Source of the DNA: Streptomyces spinoverrucosus | GTDB lineage: Bacteria > Actinomycetota > Actinomycetes > Streptomycetales > Streptomycetaceae | Reading direction: 5' to 3' | Length of the DNA stretch: 64,000 bases | Assembly (NCBI RefSeq): GCF_006539505.1 | Contig: NZ_BJND01000008.1 | Coordinates: 124,001 to 188,000 of the forward strand | Part shown: one piece after another, positions 27,890 through 36,965 of the stretch | Numbering within the stretch: the first letter of the stretch is position 1 | Layout of the letters: each line of letters begins with the position of its first letter | Translations under genes and position numbers: made by a program | The notes under the pieces: model-generated | The model's input: only the letters and a program-made list of their open reading frames with translations | Database searches by the model: none | Told to the model about the DNA's origin: nothing

Positions 27890-29014
27890 ATGAAGTTGAA
27901 CACGCGTATGCGTCGTGCCGCCGTTGCCATCGCCGCCGGTGCGATGGCTGTCTCGCTCGCCGCCTGTGGCAGCGCTGAGGAAGCGGGCGGCGACACCGAC
28001 GCCACCGGCTCCGCCGCCGCCAAGGGCGACAACATCAAGGTCGGCCTCCTCCTTCCGGAGAACAAGACCGCGCGCTACGAGAAGTTCGACCGGCCGCTGA
28101 TCGAGAAGAAGATCAAGGAGCTGACGAACAACAAGGCGGAGATCCAGTACAACAACGCCCGCCAGGACGCCAACCTCCAGGCGCAGCAGGTCGACACGAT
28201 GATCACCAACAAGGTGGACGTGCTGATCCTGGACGCCGTGGACGCCAAGGCGATCAAGAACTCCGTGCAGAAGGCCGCGGACGCCGGCATCAAGGTCGTC
28301 GCCTACGACCGCCTGGCCGAGGGCCCGATCAGCGCCTACACCTCGTTCGACAACGAGGAGGTCGGCCGGACCCAGGGTGAGGCCCTGCTGAAGGCCCTGG
28401 GCGACAAGGCCAAGGACAGCCAGATCGTCATGATGAACGGCTCGGTCACCGACCCGAACGCCGCCCAGTTCAAGAAGGGCGCGCACTCCGTCCTCGACGG
28501 CAAGGTGAAGATCGGCCGCGAGTTCGACACCAAGGAGTGGTCGCCGGACAACGCCAACGCCAACATGGAGGCGGCGATCACGGCGCTCGGCAAGGACAAG
28601 ATCGCCGGTGTGTACTCCGCCAACGACGGCATGGCGGGCGGCATCATCACCGCCCTGAAGGCCGCCGGCATCGCCGACATCCCGGTCACCGGCCAGGACG
28701 CCGAGCTCGCCGCCGTGCAGCGCATCATCACCGACCAGCAGTACATGAGCGTCTACAAGTCCTACCCGCAGGAGGCCGAGGTCGCCGCCGAGATGGCGGT
28801 CGCGCTGGCCAAGGGCGAGAGCCTGGACTCCATCGCCAAGGACAAGGTCTCCAGCGGCAGCGCCAATGACGTCCCGTCGGTCCTGGTCCCGGTGGTCTCC
28901 CTGACCAAGGACAACATCAACGACACCGTGATCAAGGACGGCATCTACACCGCCGACGAGATCTGCGCCGGCAACTACAAGTCGGCCTGCGACAAGCTCG
29001 GCATCGACGGCTGA
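27890..29014 (+). CDS. xylF: Xylose ABC transporter substrate-binding lipoprotein
   Basis: 374 residues with a lipoprotein signal (AVAIAAGAMAVSLAACGS; lipidated Cys near residue 26). The mature part is a periplasmic-binding-protein type I fold: IKVGLLLPENKTARYEKFDRPLIEK, DVLILDAVDAKAIKNSV, KVVAYDRL, GVYSANDGMAGGIITALKAAG and VTGQDAELAAVQRI. This is the XylF/RbsB class. ATG 27890 lies only 2 nt from GGAGG, so TTG 27896 (8 nt) may be the real start. The xylose assignment comes from order with xylG, xylH and rok7B7. Confidence 0.9.
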   Translation: MKLNTRMRRAAVAIAAGAMAVSLAACGSAEEAGGDTDATGSAAAKGDNIKVGLLLPENKTARYEKFDRPLIEKKIKELTNNKAEIQYNNARQDANLQAQQVDTMITNKVDVLILDAVDAKAIKNSVQKAADAGIKVVAYDRLAEGPISAYTSFDNEEVGRTQGEALLKALGDKAKDSQIVMMNGSVTDPNAAQFKKGAHSVLDGKVKIGREFDTKEWSPDNANANMEAAITALGKDKIAGVYSANDGMAGGIITALKAAGIADIPVTGQDAELAAVQRIITDQQYMSVYKSYPQEAEVAAEMAVALAKGESLDSIAKDKVSSGSANDVPSVLVPVVSLTKDNINDTVIKDGIYTADEICAGNYKSACDKLGIDG

Positions 29015-29064
29015 GTTCATCGGCGGCTGAGTTCCGGTACAGGACGGCCGTATCTTAAGGCTCC

Positions 29065-29117
29065 TCCGGCGCCCCGGCGTCACACACAGCCCCGCAAGCT
29101 CGACCCGGGGCGCCGGA
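29065..29117 (+). terminator. Hairpin between xylF and xylG
   Basis: A perfect 13-bp stem, arms 29065-29077 and 29105-29117, with a 27-nt loop, in the 173-bp xylF-xylG gap. It may stabilise xylF mRNA or attenuate the distal genes, giving more binding protein than ATPase. Confidence 0.65.
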
Positions 29118-29187
29118 CGGAACATCCCCCCAGTCTTTCTTTCTGCACAACCTCCCGCCGGGTCAGGCGGCGAAGGAGATGGTTCAC

Positions 29188-29970
29188 GTGTCCGCTACGC
29201 CCGTGCTGGCGTTGCGCGGGGTCTCCAAGCGGTTCGGTGCCGTTCAGGCGCTCACCGACGTAGAGCTTGAGGTCCACGCCGGTGAGGTGGTCGCCCTGGT
29301 CGGCGACAACGGCGCCGGAAAATCCACGCTGGTCAAGACGATCGCCGGCGTGCACCCCATCGATGAGGGCGTCATCGAATGGGAAGGCAAGGCCGTTTCG
29401 ATCAACAGGCCGCACGACGCCCAGGCCCTGGGCATCGCGACCGTCTACCAGGACCTCGCGCTGTGCGACAACATCGACGTCGTCGGCAACCTCTTCCTCG
29501 GCCGTGAGCTGAGGAAGTGGGGCGTCCTGGACGAGGTCGAGATGGAGCGCCGCTCGCGCGAGCTGCTGAAGACGCTGTCGATCCGCATCCCCAGCGTGCG
29601 CATCCCGATCGCCTCGCTCTCCGGCGGTCAGCGCCAGACCGTGGCCATCGCGCGCTCGATGCTCGGCGAGCCCAGGCTCGTCATCCTCGACGAGCCGACC
29701 GCCGCCCTCGGTGTCGAGCAGACCGCCCAGGTCCTCGACCTGGTGGAGCGGCTGCGCGAGCGCGACCACGCGGTCATTCTCATCAGCCACAACATGGCCG
29801 ACGTCAAGGCCGTCGCCGACAAGGTGGCGGTACTGCGCCTCGGCCGCAACAACGGCGTCTTCGAGGTCAAGACGACCTCGCAGGAGGAGATCATCTCCGC
29901 CATCACCGGCGCCACCGAAAACGCCGTGACCCGCCGTGCGGCGCGCACGAACGGGGAGGTTTCCAAGTGA
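29188..29970 (+). CDS. xylG: Xylose ABC transporter ATPase, single domain
   Basis: 260 residues with one nucleotide-binding domain: Walker A GDNGAGKSTLVK, Q-loop VYQDLALCDNI, signature LSGGQRQTVAIARSM, Walker B LVILDEPTAALG and switch His in LISHNM. E. coli XylG has two fused domains, so this half-length form must dimerise. GTG 29188 is favoured because AAGGAG lies 9 nt upstream; ATG 29179 directly abuts it. Its TGA overlaps the GTG start of xylH, so the two are translationally coupled. Confidence 0.92.
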   Translation: MSATPVLALRGVSKRFGAVQALTDVELEVHAGEVVALVGDNGAGKSTLVKTIAGVHPIDEGVIEWEGKAVSINRPHDAQALGIATVYQDLALCDNIDVVGNLFLGRELRKWGVLDEVEMERRSRELLKTLSIRIPSVRIPIASLSGGQRQTVAIARSMLGEPRLVILDEPTAALGVEQTAQVLDLVERLRERDHAVILISHNMADVKAVADKVAVLRLGRNNGVFEVKTTSQEEIISAITGATENAVTRRAARTNGEVSK

Positions 29971-31262
29971 GCATCGACAAGACCTCCACGCCCGCGGCGG
30001 ACGCACACGCCGTGGAGAACCCCGAGGCGGCGGCCGCCGCGGTGACCGCGGTCGACCCCCGGCTGCTGGTGCGCGAGCAGGGCCTCGCCGGCTACCTCGG
30101 TGAGTTCAAGCGCAAGATGAAGGCGGGTGAGCTGGGCTCCATCCCGGTCGTCGTCGGCCTGATCGTCATCTGCGTCGTCTTCCAGAGCCTGAACTCCGCG
30201 TTCCTGTCCGCGCAGAACATCAGCGACATCACCGTCACGATGGTCGGCACGGGCATGATCTCGGTCGGCATCGTCTTCGTACTGCTGCTCGGCGAGATCG
30301 ACCTGTCCGTCGGCTCCGTCAGCGGCGCGTCCAGCGCCATCGCGGCCGTGCTCGCGGTGAACCAGGGCTGGCCCGAGTGGCTGGCGGTGCTGTTCGCGAT
30401 CGGCGCGGGTGTCGTCATCGGCGCGGCGCACGGCTTCTTCTTCGCGGTGCTCGGCGCTCCGGCGTTCGCCGTCACGCTGGCCGGTCTGCTCTTCTGGCTG
30501 GGCTTCATGCTCCAGACGCTGGGCGAGAACGGCACGATCAACCTCGACAGCGACGGCCTCATCGGCAAGCTGACGACGTACTTCTTCACGGACATCGCCG
30601 CCGCGTACGGTCTGGCGGCCGTGGTGACCGCGATCTTCTTCATCACCTCGTTCCTCGGCAACCGGCGCCGTGAGGCGGCGGGCGTCCCGTCGCGGCCGCT
30701 GAGCGACACGCTCCTGCGGACGGGGCTGCTGGCGGTGGTCTCCTTCGCCGCGGCGTTCATGTACAACCAGTACAAGGGTCTGCCGCTGGCGACCGTGATC
30801 TTCCTGGTGTTCCTGGTGGGCACGGACTTCCTGCTGCGCCGGACCTCGTACGGCCGTAAGGTCTTCGCGCTCGGTGGCAGTGTCGAGGCGTCGCGGCGTG
30901 CGGGTATCAACGTCACGGCGGTACGGATCTCCGTGTTCGCGATCTCCGGTGGGTTCGCGGCGATCGGTGGTCTGTTCCTGGCGTCGAAGATCGCGTCCGC
31001 GAACCAGAGTGCGGGTACCGGTGACCTGCTGATGAACGCGATCGCGGCGGCGGTGATCGGTGGTACGTCGCTGTTCGGTGGGCGGGGGCGTACGTGGAAC
31101 GCGCTGCTCGGTGTGCTGGTGATCGTTTCCATCCAGTACGGGTTGCAGCTGGAGTCCATCGCCGAGCCGGTGAAGTACATGATCACCGCGGGTGTGCTGT
31201 TGACCACGGTGGTGATTGACTCGATCACCCGCAAGACGCAGAAGACGGCCGGTCGCGCATAG
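29967..31262 (+). CDS. xylH: Xylose ABC transporter permease
   Basis: 431 residues with about ten membrane spans, of the RbsC/XylH type: VGTGMISVGIVFVLLLGEIDLSVGSVSG is the family signature, followed by GAPAFAVTLAGLLFWLGF, RRTSYGRKVFALGGSVEASRRAGI and AAVIGGTSLFGGRG. A long soluble N-terminus (about 55 residues) precedes span one. GTG 29967 overlaps the xylG stop by 4 nt, with GGGGAGG 7 nt upstream; the much longer upstream frame is a shadow of xylG. A weaker hairpin follows the stop. Confidence 0.92.
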   Translation: MSIDKTSTPAADAHAVENPEAAAAAVTAVDPRLLVREQGLAGYLGEFKRKMKAGELGSIPVVVGLIVICVVFQSLNSAFLSAQNISDITVTMVGTGMISVGIVFVLLLGEIDLSVGSVSGASSAIAAVLAVNQGWPEWLAVLFAIGAGVVIGAAHGFFFAVLGAPAFAVTLAGLLFWLGFMLQTLGENGTINLDSDGLIGKLTTYFFTDIAAAYGLAAVVTAIFFITSFLGNRRREAAGVPSRPLSDTLLRTGLLAVVSFAAAFMYNQYKGLPLATVIFLVFLVGTDFLLRRTSYGRKVFALGGSVEASRRAGINVTAVRISVFAISGGFAAIGGLFLASKIASANQSAGTGDLLMNAIAAAVIGGTSLFGGRGRTWNALLGVLVIVSIQYGLQLESIAEPVKYMITAGVLLTTVVIDSITRKTQKTAGRA

Positions 31263-31275
31263 TCGCACCGCCCTG

Positions 31276-31310
31276 ACCGTGCCCGGTGCCTCATGGGTGC
31301 CGGGCACCGT
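31276..31310 (+). terminator. xylFGH terminator
   Basis: Arms 31276-31286 and 31300-31310 pair at 10 of 11 positions around a 13-nt loop, 14 bp after the xylH stop. Confidence 0.6.
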
Positions 31311-31387
31311 CGTGTCGTACGTTGGCGGAACATTAGACTCGTCGAGCCCGGTAACAGCTCGAACAGCTCTACTGCAAGGAGGCACGG

Positions 31388-33310
31388 GTGCCGCTGCTGA
31401 CCCGCATCAGGGGACCGCGCGATCTGGACCGGCTCAGCCTGGAGGAGCTGGACCAGCTGGCGGAGGAGATCCGGACCTTCCTTGTCGAGGCCGTCTCCAA
31501 GACCGGCGGCCACCTCGGCCCCAACCTCGGCGTGGTGGAGCTGACCATCGCCCTGCACCGGGTATTCGACTCGCCGAAGGACAAGGTGCTGTGGGACACC
31601 GGCCACCAGGCCTACGTCCACAAGCTGCTCACGGGCCGGCAGGACTTCTCCCGGCTGAAGATGAAGGGCGGCCTGTCCGGCTACCCCTCGCAGGCCGAGT
31701 CCGAGCACGACGTCATCGAGAACAGCCACGCCTCCACGGTCCTCGGCTGGGCCGACGGCCTGGCGAAAGCCAACCAGCTGCGCAAACGCGACGACCACGT
31801 GGTCGCCGTGATCGGTGACGGCGCGCTCACCGGCGGTATGGCCTGGGAGGCGCTGAACAACATCGCCGACGCCAAGGACCGCCCCCTCGTCATCGTCGTC
31901 AACGACAACGAGCGGTCGTACGCGCCGACCATCGGCGGTCTCGCCAACCACCTCGCGACGCTTCGGACGACCGACGGCTACGAGCGGTTCCTCGCCCGCA
32001 CCAAGGAGGTGCTGGAGCGCACCCCGGTCGTCGGCCGGCCGCTCTACGACACCCTGCACGGCGCCAAGAAGGGGCTGAAGGACTTCATCGCGCCGCAGGG
32101 CATGTTCGAGGACCTCGGCCTGAAGTACGTCGGCCCGATCGACGGCCACGACATCGAGGCGCTGGAGTCCGCGCTGGCCCGCGCCAAGCGGTTCGGCGGC
32201 CCCGTGATCGTGCACTGCCTCACCGAGAAGGGCCGCGGCTACCAGCCCGCCCTCCAGGACGAGGCCGACCGCTTCCACGCCGTCGGCAAGATCCACCCCG
32301 ACACGGGCCTGCCGATCGCCTCCTCCGGCGCCGACTGGACCTCCGTCTTCGGCGACGAGATGGTCAAGCTCGGCAAGGAGCGCGAGGACATCGTCGCCAT
32401 CACGGCCGCGATGCTCCAGCCGGTCGGCCTCGACCGGTTCGCGAAGATCTTCCCCGAGCGGGTGTACGACGTCGGCATCGCCGAGCAGCACGGCGCCGTC
32501 TCCGCGGCGGGCCTGGCCACCGGCGGACTGCACCCCGTCTTCGCCGTGTACGCCACCTTCCTCAACCGCGCCTTCGACCAGGTCCTGATGGACGTCGCCC
32601 TGCACAAGTGCGGCGTGACCTTCGTGCTGGACCGGGCGGGCATCACCGGCACCGACGGCGCCTCCCACAACGGCATGTGGGACATGTCGATCCTCCAGGT
32701 CGTCCCGGGCCTCAGGCTCGCCGCCCCGCGCGACGCCGAGCAGGTGCGCGCCCAGCTGCGCGAGGCCGTCGACGTCGACGACGCGCCGACCGTGGTGCGC
32801 TTCTCCAAGGGCGCCGTCGGCCCCGCCGTACCCGCCGTGGGCCGTATCGGCGGCATGGACGTACTGCGCGAGCCCGGCACCACCACCCCGGACGTGCTGC
32901 TCGTCTCGGTGGGCGCCCTCGCGCCGATGTGCCTGGAGATCGCCTCCCTCCTCGACAAGCAGGGCATCTCCACCACCGTCGTCGACCCGCGCTGGGTCAA
33001 GCCCGTCGACGAGGCCATGGCCCCGCTCGCCGAGCGGCACCGCGTGGTCGTCACCGTCGAGGACAACTCCCGCGTCGGCGGTGTCGGCTCGACCATCGCC
33101 CAGGCCCTGCGGGACGCGGGCGTCGACGTACCGCTGCGCGACTTCGGCATCCCGCCGCGCTTCCTCGACCACGCCTCCCGCGCCGAGGTCATGGCGGAGA
33201 TCGGGCTGACCGCCCCGGACATCGCCCGCCAGGTCACCGGCCTGGTCTCGCGGCTCGACGGGCGCTACGAGCGGGCCGCCGCCGACGAGATCGAGGCCGC
33301 GCGGGACTGA
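31388..33310 (+). CDS. dxs: 1-deoxy-D-xylulose-5-phosphate synthase
   Basis: 640 residues. It condenses pyruvate and glyceraldehyde-3-phosphate with thiamine diphosphate, the entry step of the MEP isoprenoid pathway. The N-terminal His region [18 protein letters not shown] and [15 protein letters not shown], the TPP motif [16 protein letters not shown], and the transketolase-type Glu in [15 protein letters not shown] are intact. GTG 31388 follows AAGGAGG at 5 nt. Streptomyces commonly carries two dxs genes; this copy matches the xylFGH-linked one. The gene stands alone between two terminators. Despite the xylose genes next door, its substrate is not xylose-derived by any direct route. Confidence 0.97.
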   Translation: MPLLTRIRGPRDLDRLSLEELDQLAEEIRTFLVEAVSKTGGHLGPNLGVVELTIALHRVFDSPKDKVLWDTGHQAYVHKLLTGRQDFSRLKMKGGLSGYPSQAESEHDVIENSHASTVLGWADGLAKANQLRKRDDHVVAVIGDGALTGGMAWEALNNIADAKDRPLVIVVNDNERSYAPTIGGLANHLATLRTTDGYERFLARTKEVLERTPVVGRPLYDTLHGAKKGLKDFIAPQGMFEDLGLKYVGPIDGHDIEALESALARAKRFGGPVIVHCLTEKGRGYQPALQDEADRFHAVGKIHPDTGLPIASSGADWTSVFGDEMVKLGKEREDIVAITAAMLQPVGLDRFAKIFPERVYDVGIAEQHGAVSAAGLATGGLHPVFAVYATFLNRAFDQVLMDVALHKCGVTFVLDRAGITGTDGASHNGMWDMSILQVVPGLRLAAPRDAEQVRAQLREAVDVDDAPTVVRFSKGAVGPAVPAVGRIGGMDVLREPGTTTPDVLLVSVGALAPMCLEIASLLDKQGISTTVVDPRWVKPVDEAMAPLAERHRVVVTVEDNSRVGGVGSTIAQALRDAGVDVPLRDFGIPPRFLDHASRAEVMAEIGLTAPDIARQVTGLVSRLDGRYERAAADEIEAARD

Positions 33311-33335
33311 CTCCCACGCAGCACCGAAAGCCTCT

Positions 33336-33383
33336 GAATGGGCCGGTTTCACCACTGCCAAGAGTGGTGAAACCGGCCCATTC
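33336..33383. terminator. Very strong dxs terminator
   Basis: A perfect 21-bp stem, arms 33336-33356 and 33363-33383, with a 6-nt loop GCCAAG, 25 bp after the dxs stop. Confidence 0.92.
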
Positions 33384-33464
33384 GCGTGAGACGGCTCGCG
33401 TCGGGGCATACGCATTAAGCCCCCTCTCGATCATGTCGAGGACGACAAGCGTGGGAGGTACGCC

Positions 33465-34988
33465 GTGAGCAGCACCCTTTTCCGGACGAAGAAGGTCGAG
33501 CAGTCCATCCTCGATACCGAGGAGCCAGAGCACGCGCTCAAGAAATCCCTGTCCGCCCTGGACCTGACGGTCTTCGGCGTCGGTGTGATCATCGGCACCG
33601 GCATCTTCGTCCTCACCGGCGCCGTCGCGAGGAACAACGCCGGACCCGCCGTCGCGCTGGCCTTCGTCGCGGCCGGCGTCGTCTGCGCCCTTGCCGCGCT
33701 CTGCTACGCCGAGTTCGCCTCCACCGTCCCGGTGGCCGGCTCCGCGTACACCTTCTCGTACGCCTCCCTGGGCGAACTGCCCGCCTGGATCATCGGCTGG
33801 GACCTGGTCCTGGAGTTCGCGCTCGGTACGGCGGTGGTCGCCGTCGGCTGGTCGGGGTACATCGCGTCGCTGATGGACAACGCGGGCTGGCAGCTGCCCG
33901 AGGCGCTCGGCACCCGGGAGGGCGCCGACGGCTTCGGCTTCGACATCCTCGCCGCCGCCCTGGTGCTGGTGCTCACCGCCATCCTCGTGGTCGGCATGAA
34001 GCTCTCCGCGCGGGTCACCTCCGTCGTCGTCGCCATCAAGGTGACCGTCGTCCTCGTCGTGATCATCGCGGGCGCCTTCTTCATCACCGGCAGCAACTAC
34101 GACCCGTTCATCCCCGAGCCGGTGCCCGTGGAGGCCGGGCAGAACCTGGACGCGCCGCTCATCCAGCTGATGTTCGGCTGGGCGCCCTCCAACTTCGGCG
34201 TGATGGGCATCTTCACCGCCGCCTCCGTGGTGTTCTTCGCCTTCATCGGCTTCGACATCGTGGCCACCGCCGCCGAGGAGACCAAGAACCCGCAGCGCGA
34301 CATGCCCCGCGGCATCCTCGGCTCCCTGTTCATCTGCACCGTCCTGTACGTGGCGGTGTCGATCGTCGTCACCGGTATGCAGCACTACAGCCAGCTGTCC
34401 GTGGACGCCCCGCTCGCCGACGCGTTCAAGGCCACCGGGCACCCCTGGTACGCGGGCTTCATCAGCTTCGGCGCGGCGGTGGGCCTGACCACGGTCTGCA
34501 TGATCCTGCTCCTCGGCCAGACCCGCGTCTTCTTCGCGATGAGCCGTGACGGACTGCTGCCCCGCTTCTTCTCCCGCGTCCACCCGCGGTTCAGGACCCC
34601 GCACCGGCCGACCATCCTGCTCGGCGTGCTCATCGCGGTCCTCGCGGGCTTCACGCCCCTGCAAGAACTCGCCGCACTGGTGAACATCGGCACGCTGTTC
34701 GCCTTCGTCGTAGTCGCGATCAGCGTGATCATCCTCCGCAAGACCCGCCCCGACCTGCACCGCGCCTTCCGCACCCCCTGGGTGCCCGTGCTGCCGATCG
34801 TGTCCGTGCTGGCCTCGCTGTGGCTGATGCTGAACCTGCCCGCCGAGACCTGGGTCCGCTTCGCCATCTGGATGGCGGCCGGGTTCGTCGTCTACTTCCT
34901 CTACGGCCGCTCCCACAGCCGCCTCGGCCGCCACGAGGAAACCACGGTCGAGGAGGTCATGAAACCCGAACGCGGCAACGAAGGGTGA
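33465..34988 (+). CDS. APC-family (cationic) amino acid permease
   Basis: 507 residues with about 12-13 membrane spans. The first span holds the substrate motif GVGVIIGTGIFVLTGAVA; FFAFIGFDIVATAAEETKNPQRDMPRGI is the conserved APC segment of the cationic amino acid transporter (CAT/YfnA) branch, and LLGQTRVFFAMSRDGLLP follows. It moves amino acids across the plasma membrane by secondary transport; the exact substrate is not certain. GTG 33465 follows GGGAGG. The N-terminal RTKKVEQSI and acidic C-terminal tail are cytoplasmic. It is flanked by the dxs terminator and the hairpin at 35007. Confidence 0.9.
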   Translation: MSSTLFRTKKVEQSILDTEEPEHALKKSLSALDLTVFGVGVIIGTGIFVLTGAVARNNAGPAVALAFVAAGVVCALAALCYAEFASTVPVAGSAYTFSYASLGELPAWIIGWDLVLEFALGTAVVAVGWSGYIASLMDNAGWQLPEALGTREGADGFGFDILAAALVLVLTAILVVGMKLSARVTSVVVAIKVTVVLVVIIAGAFFITGSNYDPFIPEPVPVEAGQNLDAPLIQLMFGWAPSNFGVMGIFTAASVVFFAFIGFDIVATAAEETKNPQRDMPRGILGSLFICTVLYVAVSIVVTGMQHYSQLSVDAPLADAFKATGHPWYAGFISFGAAVGLTTVCMILLLGQTRVFFAMSRDGLLPRFFSRVHPRFRTPHRPTILLGVLIAVLAGFTPLQELAALVNIGTLFAFVVVAISVIILRKTRPDLHRAFRTPWVPVLPIVSVLASLWLMLNLPAETWVRFAIWMAAGFVVYFLYGRSHSRLGRHEETTVEEVMKPERGNEG

Positions 34989-35006
34989 GCATCCCGTTCT
35001 GATCAC

Positions 35007-35048
35007 CCGGCCTCGTATGTCCTGCTTCAGTGGGACATACGAGGCCGG
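35007..35048. terminator. Terminator after APC permease
   Basis: A perfect 16-bp stem, arms 35007-35022 and 35033-35048, with a 10-nt loop. It ends only 14 bp before the next ATG (35063). Confidence 0.88.
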
Positions 35049-35062
35049 ATAGCGTACGGCCC

Positions 35063-36535
35063 ATGCGCGCCGAGCCCCTCGCCCTGCCACGCTCCGTAGC
35101 CGCACCGCGGGTGGCGCACCGCTACTGGACCGGGCTGCTGCCCCTGCTGGCCGCGCTGGCCTGCCTCACCCGCGCGCCCTCCTTCGCACGACCGCTGTGG
35201 AACCCCGACGAGGGCTATCTCGCCGTACAGGCACGGATGCTGGCGCACGGTGGAGAGCTGTACGAGACGGTCGTGGACCGCAAGCCGCCGCTGGTGCCGT
35301 GGCTGTACGAGGCGGCCTTCGCGCTGGCCGGGTCCGAGTCGCTCGCCCCGGTGCGGGCGCTGGCGGTGCTCGCACAGCTGCTCACGGCCGTCCTGCTGGC
35401 GTCACTCGCGCGGCGGCGATGGGGCGATGGCGCGGGTCGTACCGCCGGGGTGCTGTACCTGCTGGTCTCCGTCGGGCTCAACCCCGAGGACGCGCAGGCC
35501 GCCGGATTCGAGGTGTTCATACTGCCGTGCACGGCCGCCGCGATGTGGTGCGCGGACCGGCGCCGCTGGGGCGCGGCGGGCGCGGCCGTCGCCGGGGCCT
35601 TCCTCGCCAAGCAGACCGGGGCGGCCGTACTGCTGCCGGTGATCTGGCTGTACGTCCGTACCGGCGGCGGTGCGCGGGGTGGGCTGCTGTGGCTCGCGGC
35701 CGGGTTCGCCGTACCGGTGCTGTGCGCGGCCCTGGTCACCGATCCGGCGGGCTTCCTGTTCTGGACGGTGACCGGATCGCGGGCGTACGCCTCCTTCACC
35801 GGCTCCGAACTGCACGTCCTGGCCCGGGCACTGGCCAACACCGCGATCCTGGGCGTCGGATGCGTGGGGCTGCTGCCGCCGGTGGTCCGGGTGCTGCGCG
35901 TGGCCCGCACCGGGGCGGGGGAGCTGTGGCTGTGGCTGGCCGCGTCGGCCGGGGCGGTGCTGGCCGGGTTCCACTTCTTCGGCCATTACTACCTGCAACT
36001 CCTGCCGCCGCTCGCCCTGTTGGCGACCGCCGCCCTGCAGATCCTGCCCCGCGACCGCCTGGTGACCGCCGTCGTCACCTCGGCCTGCTGCTGCGGCCTC
36101 TTCCTCGCCTGGGGCCTGTTCGCCCCACGCCCCGAACTCGCCCACGCCCAGCGCCTCGCGGAGGCCACCGCCCGCCGCACCGATCCCGGCGACCGCGTCC
36201 TGGTCTGGGGCATGCACCCGGAGACGTACTGGCTCGCCGACCGCGCCCCCGCCAGCCGCTACCTCACCGCCGGTCTCCTCACCAACTACAGCGGCGGCCG
36301 CGACGGCCCACAGGTCGGCGAGAAGCACGCCGTCGAGGGCGCCTGGCCGACGTTCCGCGCGGAACTCGCCGCGCATGCCCCGGCCCTGATCGTGGACGAC
36401 TCCCGCGGCAAGCCGTACGCACCGCAGCGGGTGCCGAGCCTCAGGAAGGTGCTGGTGGCGGGGTACGAGGAGGTGGGGGAGGTGGACGGGGCGGTGCTGT
36501 ATGCCCGAACGGCCGGGAGTGCGGACCGGCCCTAG
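35063..36535 (+). CDS. ArnT/PMT-like (GT-C) integral membrane glycosyltransferase
   Basis: 490 residues with about ten membrane spans. The first extracytoplasmic loop has the GT-C signature: PLWNPDEGYLAVQARMLAHGG with the catalytic-type Asp-Glu pair, then VDRKPPLVPWLY. These enzymes move a sugar from a polyprenyl phosphate to a protein or lipid outside the membrane. The C-terminal soluble part (RVLVWGMHPETYWLADR, LIVDDS) is typical of the ArnT/PMT_2 superfamily. ATG 35063 has no ribosome site and starts 14 bp after a terminator, so the mRNA may be leaderless. The stop overlaps the convergent NYN gene by 4 bp. Acceptor unknown. Confidence 0.8.
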   Translation: MRAEPLALPRSVAAPRVAHRYWTGLLPLLAALACLTRAPSFARPLWNPDEGYLAVQARMLAHGGELYETVVDRKPPLVPWLYEAAFALAGSESLAPVRALAVLAQLLTAVLLASLARRRWGDGAGRTAGVLYLLVSVGLNPEDAQAAGFEVFILPCTAAAMWCADRRRWGAAGAAVAGAFLAKQTGAAVLLPVIWLYVRTGGGARGGLLWLAAGFAVPVLCAALVTDPAGFLFWTVTGSRAYASFTGSELHVLARALANTAILGVGCVGLLPPVVRVLRVARTGAGELWLWLAASAGAVLAGFHFFGHYYLQLLPPLALLATAALQILPRDRLVTAVVTSACCCGLFLAWGLFAPRPELAHAQRLAEATARRTDPGDRVLVWGMHPETYWLADRAPASRYLTAGLLTNYSGGRDGPQVGEKHAVEGAWPTFRAELAAHAPALIVDDSRGKPYAPQRVPSLRKVLVAGYEEVGEVDGAVLYARTAGSADRP

Positions 36536-36897
36536 CGGTGCACCGTCCGTGGTCCCGCCACCTCCGCGCCCAGTTCCGTCACCCGGCGCCTGAGTTCGCG
36601 GTCGGCGGTGACGACCAGGCAGGGGCGGTCGCCGGCCTCGGTGACCAGCTCGACCATGCGGTCGTCGCCGCTGCCGGACGCCGCGTCGACCCGTACGCCC
36701 GGCACGGACTCCACCCCGCGGGCCGCGCCCTCCACCACCAGGACGATGTCCACCGGCCCCGCGTGACCGGGCAGGCCGTCCGCCGCCAGCCGGTCGCGCA
36801 GGCGTTCGGCCGCGCCGTGCCGGTCGCGCCACCAGCCGTCGGGTACCGAGCCGACCACGTTGGCGGCGTCCACGATGACCAGGAGCGGGGCAGTCAT
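36532..36897 (-). CDS. Small NYN/PIN-like domain protein
   Basis: 121 residues. It starts MTAPLLVIVDAANVVGSVPDGWWRDR; Asp-Ala-Ala-Asn is the first acidic motif of NYN/PIN-type nucleases. SGSGDDRMVELVTEAG and CLVVTADRELRRRVTELGAEVAGP supply further conserved Asp residues. Related proteins are often labelled NTP pyrophosphohydrolase, but the motifs fit a metal-dependent RNase-like fold better. ATG 36897 is used; the frame extends to 36966 without homology. It is convergent with the membrane glycosyltransferase gene (stops share CTAG) and divergent from the propeller-like gene at 36966. Substrate unknown. Confidence 0.7.
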   Translation of the reverse strand: MTAPLLVIVDAANVVGSVPDGWWRDRHGAAERLRDRLAADGLPGHAGPVDIVLVVEGAARGVESVPGVRVDAASGSGDDRMVELVTEAGDRPCLVVTADRELRRRVTELGAEVAGPRTVHR

Positions 36898-36965
36898 GTC
36901 ACCCAGGGTCGCACGAGCCACCGAGGGGAACCCGGGGGATGCCCGATTAAAGTAGGAGCGTGTCA

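Noticed and set aside
31388-33310. Functional link of dxs to xylose uptake because of its place after xylFGH
   Set aside because: DXS uses pyruvate and glyceraldehyde-3-phosphate, and a terminator separates the units; the name similarity is misleading.
30092-33415. 1107-codon minus-strand open frame opposite xylH and dxs
   Set aside because: Antisense shadow spanning two well-supported genes, with no domain recognisable.
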